Shown: positions 61,146 to 64,000 of the stretch, piece after piece
How positions within the stretch are numbered: the first letter of the stretch is position 1
Layout: each line of letters opens with the position of its first letter
From: Serinicoccus hydrothermalis
GTDB lineage: Bacteria; Actinomycetota; Actinomycetes; Actinomycetales; Dermatophilaceae
DNA length: 64,000 nt
Assembly (NCBI RefSeq): GCF_001685415.1
Contig: NZ_CP014989.1
Location: 868,001 to 932,000, forward strand
Direction: 5' to 3'
The notes under the pieces: generated by a model
What the model was told of the DNA's origin: nothing
Seen by the model: only the letters and a program-made list of their open reading frames with translations
Database searches by the model: none
Made by a program: the position numbers and the translations under genes

Positions 61146-62483
61146 GCCTGCGGCGCCGACAGGGCCCTGTCCGAGGACGTCGCGTATGCCCGCCGCGACC
61201 CCCGCCGCGATCCGGTCCACCTCGCCGTCGGTGACGACGAAGGGCGGACCGAGCAGGAGCAGGTCCCCGCGGCGGCCGTCGGCGCACCCGTTGCCCGGGT
61301 AGACGAGCACGTCGTGCTCCCGGCACGCCTCCAGCACCCGCTCGATGACGCGCTCCTCGCGCTCGAACGGCTCCCGGGTCTCCGGGTCGGCCACCAGCTC
61401 GACGCCCTGGAGCAGGCCGCGGCCACGGACGTCGCCGATCCCGGGCACGCCCTCCAGCTCGCGCCGCAGGGCGGCGTGCAGCCGCTCGCCCTGCCGGGCG
61501 GAGGCCTCGACCAGGCGCTCGCGCTCCAGCACCCGCAGCACCGCGAGCCCGGTGGCGGCCCCCACGACGTGGTGGGAGTACGTGAAGCCGTGCACGAAGC
61601 CACCCTCGCGCAGCGTCTCGTGGACCGGCCCGCTCACGACCGCGAGCCCGAGCGGCCAGTAGCCCGAGGCGGTGCCCTTGCCGGCCGTGAGCAGGTCCGG
61701 CCGCAGCCCGAAGTGCTCGCTGGCGAACCACGTGCCGGTCCGGCCGAAGCCGGTCATGACCTCGTCGGCGATGACGAGGACGCCGTGGCGCCGGCAGACC
61801 TCCGCGATCGCGGGCCAGTAGTCGTCCGGGGGGACGCACGCGCCCAGGCCGGCGCCGGAGATCGGCTCGGCGATGAAGGCCGCCACCCGCCCCGGACCGA
61901 GCTCCTGGATCTGCTGCTCCAGCGCCTCGGCGTGCCGCTGCGCGCAGCCGCCCGGATGGGTGTCCGGGTAGGGGCAGCGGTACTCGTAGGGCGTGCTCGT
62001 GTGCGCGAACCCCGTGAGCCACGGCAGGTAGGGCCGGCGCAGCCCCGCCCGTCCGGAGACGCTCAGCGCCCCGCGGGTGTTGCCGTGGTAGGAGCCCTGG
62101 CGCCCGATGACGACGTCGCGGTCCTCCCCGCGCGCCAGGTGGTATGCCCGGGCCATCTTCAGCGCGGACTCCACCGCCTCGCTGCCTCCGGAGACGGGGT
62201 AGATGCGCGGGTCGTCCAGGGGCAGCAGCGGGGCGAGGGTGTCGGCATACTCCTCGAGCACCTCGCTGGAGAAGGACGACCCGTGGACGTAGGCGACCCG
62301 GGAGGCCTGCGCGGCCGCCGCCTCGACCACCTCGGTGCGGCCGTGGCCGATCCCCACGACGACCGCGCCGCCGGCCGCGTCGAGGTAACTGCGCCCCTCG
62401 ACGTCGACCAGCTGCGCCCCGTGGCCGTGGTCGATGCGGACCCGCTCCGCGCCGCCGCGGGAGAAGACGTGCGGTGAGGCCAC
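61143..62483 (-). CDS. class III PLP aminotransferase (second of pair)
   Basis: A 446-residue omega-aminotransferase. YPVSGGSEAVESALKMAR, GRQGSYHGNTRGALSVSG, AFIAEPISGAGLG, VLVIADEVMTGFGRTG (PLP Asp) and LLTAGKGTASGYWPLG (Schiff-base Lys) define the family. The GTG at 62483 is eight bases after the stop of the first aminotransferase, so they form one operon. Amine substrate not identified; it is not a close copy of its neighbour. Confidence 0.9.
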   Translation of the reverse strand: MASPHVFSRGGAERVRIDHGHGAQLVDVEGRSYLDAAGGAVVVGIGHGRTEVVEAAAAQASRVAYVHGSSFSSEVLEEYADTLAPLLPLDDPRIYPVSGGSEAVESALKMARAYHLARGEDRDVVIGRQGSYHGNTRGALSVSGRAGLRRPYLPWLTGFAHTSTPYEYRCPYPDTHPGGCAQRHAEALEQQIQELGPGRVAAFIAEPISGAGLGACVPPDDYWPAIAEVCRRHGVLVIADEVMTGFGRTGTWFASEHFGLRPDLLTAGKGTASGYWPLGLAVVSGPVHETLREGGFVHGFTYSHHVVGAATGLAVLRVLERERLVEASARQGERLHAALRRELEGVPGIGDVRGRGLLQGVELVADPETREPFEREERVIERVLEACREHDVLVYPGNGCADGRRGDLLLLGPPFVVTDGEVDRIAAGVAAGIRDVLGQGPVGAAG

Positions 62484-62491
62484 GGCCGGGA

Positions 62492-63853
62492 TCAGCCCCG
62501 TCGGTCGGCGGCCGCGGCGACCGCCTCGCCGAACAGACGCAGCCCGATCTCGGCCTCCTCCAGGGTGACGACCAGCGGCGGCGACATCCGGACGACGCTC
62601 TCCCCCGCCTCGAGCACGAGCAGTCCGCGCTCGAAGGCCGCCTGCTGCACCGCCCCGGAGAGCGCGCCGTCGGCGAACTCGACACCGATCATGAGCCCGA
62701 CACCGCGGACGTCCACGACGGCCTCCGGGTGCCGCGCCTGGATCTCGCGCAGCCCCGCCAGGATCCGGTCGCCCACCTCGCGGGCGTGCGCCAGCAGGCC
62801 CTCGGACTCGATGACCCGCAGCGTCGCCAGGCCCGCGGCGCACGGCACCGGGCTGCCGCCGTAGGTCGACCCGTGGGTGCCGACGCCCCAGCTCTCCATG
62901 AGCGAGGCCCGGGCCATGAAGGCCCCGAGCGGCAGGCCGGAGGCGATGCCCTTGGCCGAGAGCAGCATGTCCGGCTCGACACCGGTCTGCTCGATGGCCC
63001 ACATCGTGCCGGTGCGGCCCATCCCGCACTGGACCTCGTCGGCGACGAGCAGGATGCCGTGCTCGTCGCACAGCTCGCGCAGCCGCCGCATCCAGCCCTC
63101 GCCGGGCACGATGTAGCCGCCCTCGCCCTGGATCGGCTCGACGAAGATCGCGGCGACCTCGGAGGGGGCCACGTCGTGGCGGAAGATGGTCTCCAGCGCG
63201 TCGAAGGTCGCGGTGTCCTCCTCGGCGTGACCGGCGGCGACCTTGGCCGGGTCGGCATACGGGACGTGGATGACGCCGGGCAGCAGCGGACCGAAGCCCT
63301 GGTGGTACTTCGGCTTGGAGCTGGTCAGCGAGACCGCGCCCATGGTGCGTCCGTGGAAGGCGCCGTAGAAGCTGATGACGTAGGGCCGCTTCGTGGCGTA
63401 GCGGGCCAGCTTGAGCGCCCCCTCGACCGCCTCCGCGCCGGAGTTGGTGAGGAAGACGCGCACCGGCTCGCTCATGGGCGCGGTCGCGGCGAGCGCCCGG
63501 CACATCTGCGAGTAGGCGGGCAGGAAGAAGTCGCTGGCCGAGTAGTGCAGCAGGTCGGCGGCCTGGTCCTGGACCGCCCGCACGACCTCCGGGTGCGCGT
63601 GCCCGGTGGAGTTCACCGCGATGCCGGCGTTGAAGTCGAGGAAGAGGTTGCCGTCGACGTCCTCGATGCGGCAGCCCCGGGCGCGTTGCGGGGCGAAGGG
63701 GTAGGCGCGGGGCAGCGAGGGGCTGGTCACGGCCTGGTCCCCCGCCACGACCTCACGGGTGCGCGGGCCCGGCAGCTCGGTGCGCAGGTCCGGGACGGGG
63801 CGGGAGGGGTCGGCCCAGTCGGTGCTGGGGGCGGCCACGGCGGTGTCGGTCAT
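62492..63853 (-). CDS. class III PLP aminotransferase, GABA/acetylornithine type (first of pair)
   Basis: A 453-residue aminotransferase. FLTNSGAEAVEGALKLARYA, SFYGAFHGRTMGAVSLT, AIFVEPIQGEGGYIVPGEGW, LLVADEVQCGMGRTGTMWA (PLP Asp) and MLLSAKGIASGLPLGA (Lys) are the key blocks. They favour 4-aminobutyrate or diamine substrates. ATG at 63853 with AGGAGA upstream. It is preceded by a hairpin and the end of another minus-strand gene. Confidence 0.91.
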   Translation of the reverse strand: MTDTAVAAPSTDWADPSRPVPDLRTELPGPRTREVVAGDQAVTSPSLPRAYPFAPQRARGCRIEDVDGNLFLDFNAGIAVNSTGHAHPEVVRAVQDQAADLLHYSASDFFLPAYSQMCRALAATAPMSEPVRVFLTNSGAEAVEGALKLARYATKRPYVISFYGAFHGRTMGAVSLTSSKPKYHQGFGPLLPGVIHVPYADPAKVAAGHAEEDTATFDALETIFRHDVAPSEVAAIFVEPIQGEGGYIVPGEGWMRRLRELCDEHGILLVADEVQCGMGRTGTMWAIEQTGVEPDMLLSAKGIASGLPLGAFMARASLMESWGVGTHGSTYGGSPVPCAAGLATLRVIESEGLLAHAREVGDRILAGLREIQARHPEAVVDVRGVGLMIGVEFADGALSGAVQQAAFERGLLVLEAGESVVRMSPPLVVTLEEAEIGLRLFGEAVAAAADRRG

Positions 63854-63881
63854 GGGGATCTCCTGGGTGGTGCTGGTATGC

Positions 63882-63922
63882 CCCCTCCCGACCGGACCGC
63901 AGGGGTGTCCGGTCGGGAGGGG
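63882..63922. terminator. 16-bp hairpin before the aminotransferase operon
   Basis: Arms 63882–63897 and 63907–63922 pair perfectly over a 9-base loop. It lies just downstream of the partial minus-strand gene and likely ends its transcript. Confidence 0.65.
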
Positions 63923-63941
63923 CGAGGTCGGGGTCGGGTGG

Positions 63942-64000
63942 TCAGCCGGTGACGACGGTCTGCGACTGCTCCCGCATGAAGAGCTGGACGTAGTGCAGGC
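63942..64000 (-). CDS. C-terminal end of an unidentified gene (cut by window edge)
   Basis: The minus strand reads LHYVQLFMREQSQTVVTG and then TGA. Only 18 residues are visible, too few to name a family. Same strand as the aminotransferases and 89 bases before the first, with a hairpin between. Confidence 0.45.
   Translation of the reverse strand, partial: LHYVQLFMREQSQTVVTG

Overview
The window is very GC-rich chromosomal DNA, densely packed with genes on both strands. It carries an actinobacterial core gene set: a cytochrome bcc–aa3 branch, class II DAHP synthase, a PASTA kinase, DUF3043, DUF4191, DUF937, DUF5302 and DUF6504 proteins, an Rv2175c-type DNA-binding protein, and a TANNNT box directly in front of many start codons. 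Gene content matches the Mycobacterium tuberculosis Rv2173–Rv2220 stretch (idsA2, Rv2175c, pknL, aroG, plsC, fadD15, Rv2191, trpD, ctaE-qcrCAB, ctaC/D/F, erpA, gcvT, pepB, dlaT, Rv2216, lipB, lipA, glnA1), but with local rearrangement. A member of the Micrococcales (Ornithinimicrobiaceae/Intrasporangiaceae-like) is my best guess; this is an inference from composition and gene order.

Layout. Positions 1–2.6 kb hold an SOS mutagenesis operon on the minus strand (DUF6504, HEPN, DnaE2-type polymerase, cut by the window edge) behind a perfect LexA box. Positions 2.6–3.85 kb hold an IS110-family element with a structured noncoding end. Positions 4.1–9.1 kb hold polyprenyl synthase, Rv2175c-like protein, a LysM/transglycosylase and the PASTA kinase. 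Positions 9.1–18.6 kb hold a molybdopterin enzyme, threonine aldolase, AroG, an acyltransferase, an EEP phosphatase, two tandem ROK kinases, an acyl-CoA ligase and a small Cys-motif protein. Positions 18.7–21.3 kb hold an exonuclease–GIY-YIG repair fusion, a lone AsnC-type domain and a small zincin.

Positions 21.3–31.6 kb encode most of the respiratory supercomplex (qcrB, qcrA, qcrC, ctaE; then ctaF, ctaD, ctaC), split by three plus-strand genes (a receiver-like protein, trpD, a quinone oxidoreductase). Positions 31.6–43.3 kb hold aat, erpA, a glycerate-kinase-like gene, trpS, a Xi-class GST-fold reductase, an M20 peptidase, DUF3043, DUF937, a degenerate CobU-like protein, a HAD phosphatase behind a 9-codon leader ORF, gcvT, pepB and a 58-residue DUF5302 protein.

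Positions 43.5–54.7 kb form a lipoate and nitrogen segment: the E2 acyltransferase with two lipoyl domains, an SDR epimerase, an atypical kinase, lipB, an ABC exporter pair, lipA, DUF4191 and glnA with a clear four-box GlnR operator. LipB and LipA make the cofactor carried by the E2 protein and by the glycine cleavage system to which GcvT belongs. Positions 54.8–64 kb hold a UbiA prenyltransferase, a methyltransferase, a large Fe–S nuclease–helicase fusion, a K+ channel, a HIT protein and two class III aminotransferases.

Features beyond single genes: a dispersed palindromic repeat with two copies, both in convergent intergenic gaps; strong over-use of GTATGC/GCATAC at the expense of GTACGC; about fifteen apparent leaderless promoters; and the structured left end of the IS110 element. 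No tRNA, rRNA, CRISPR array or prophage was seen.
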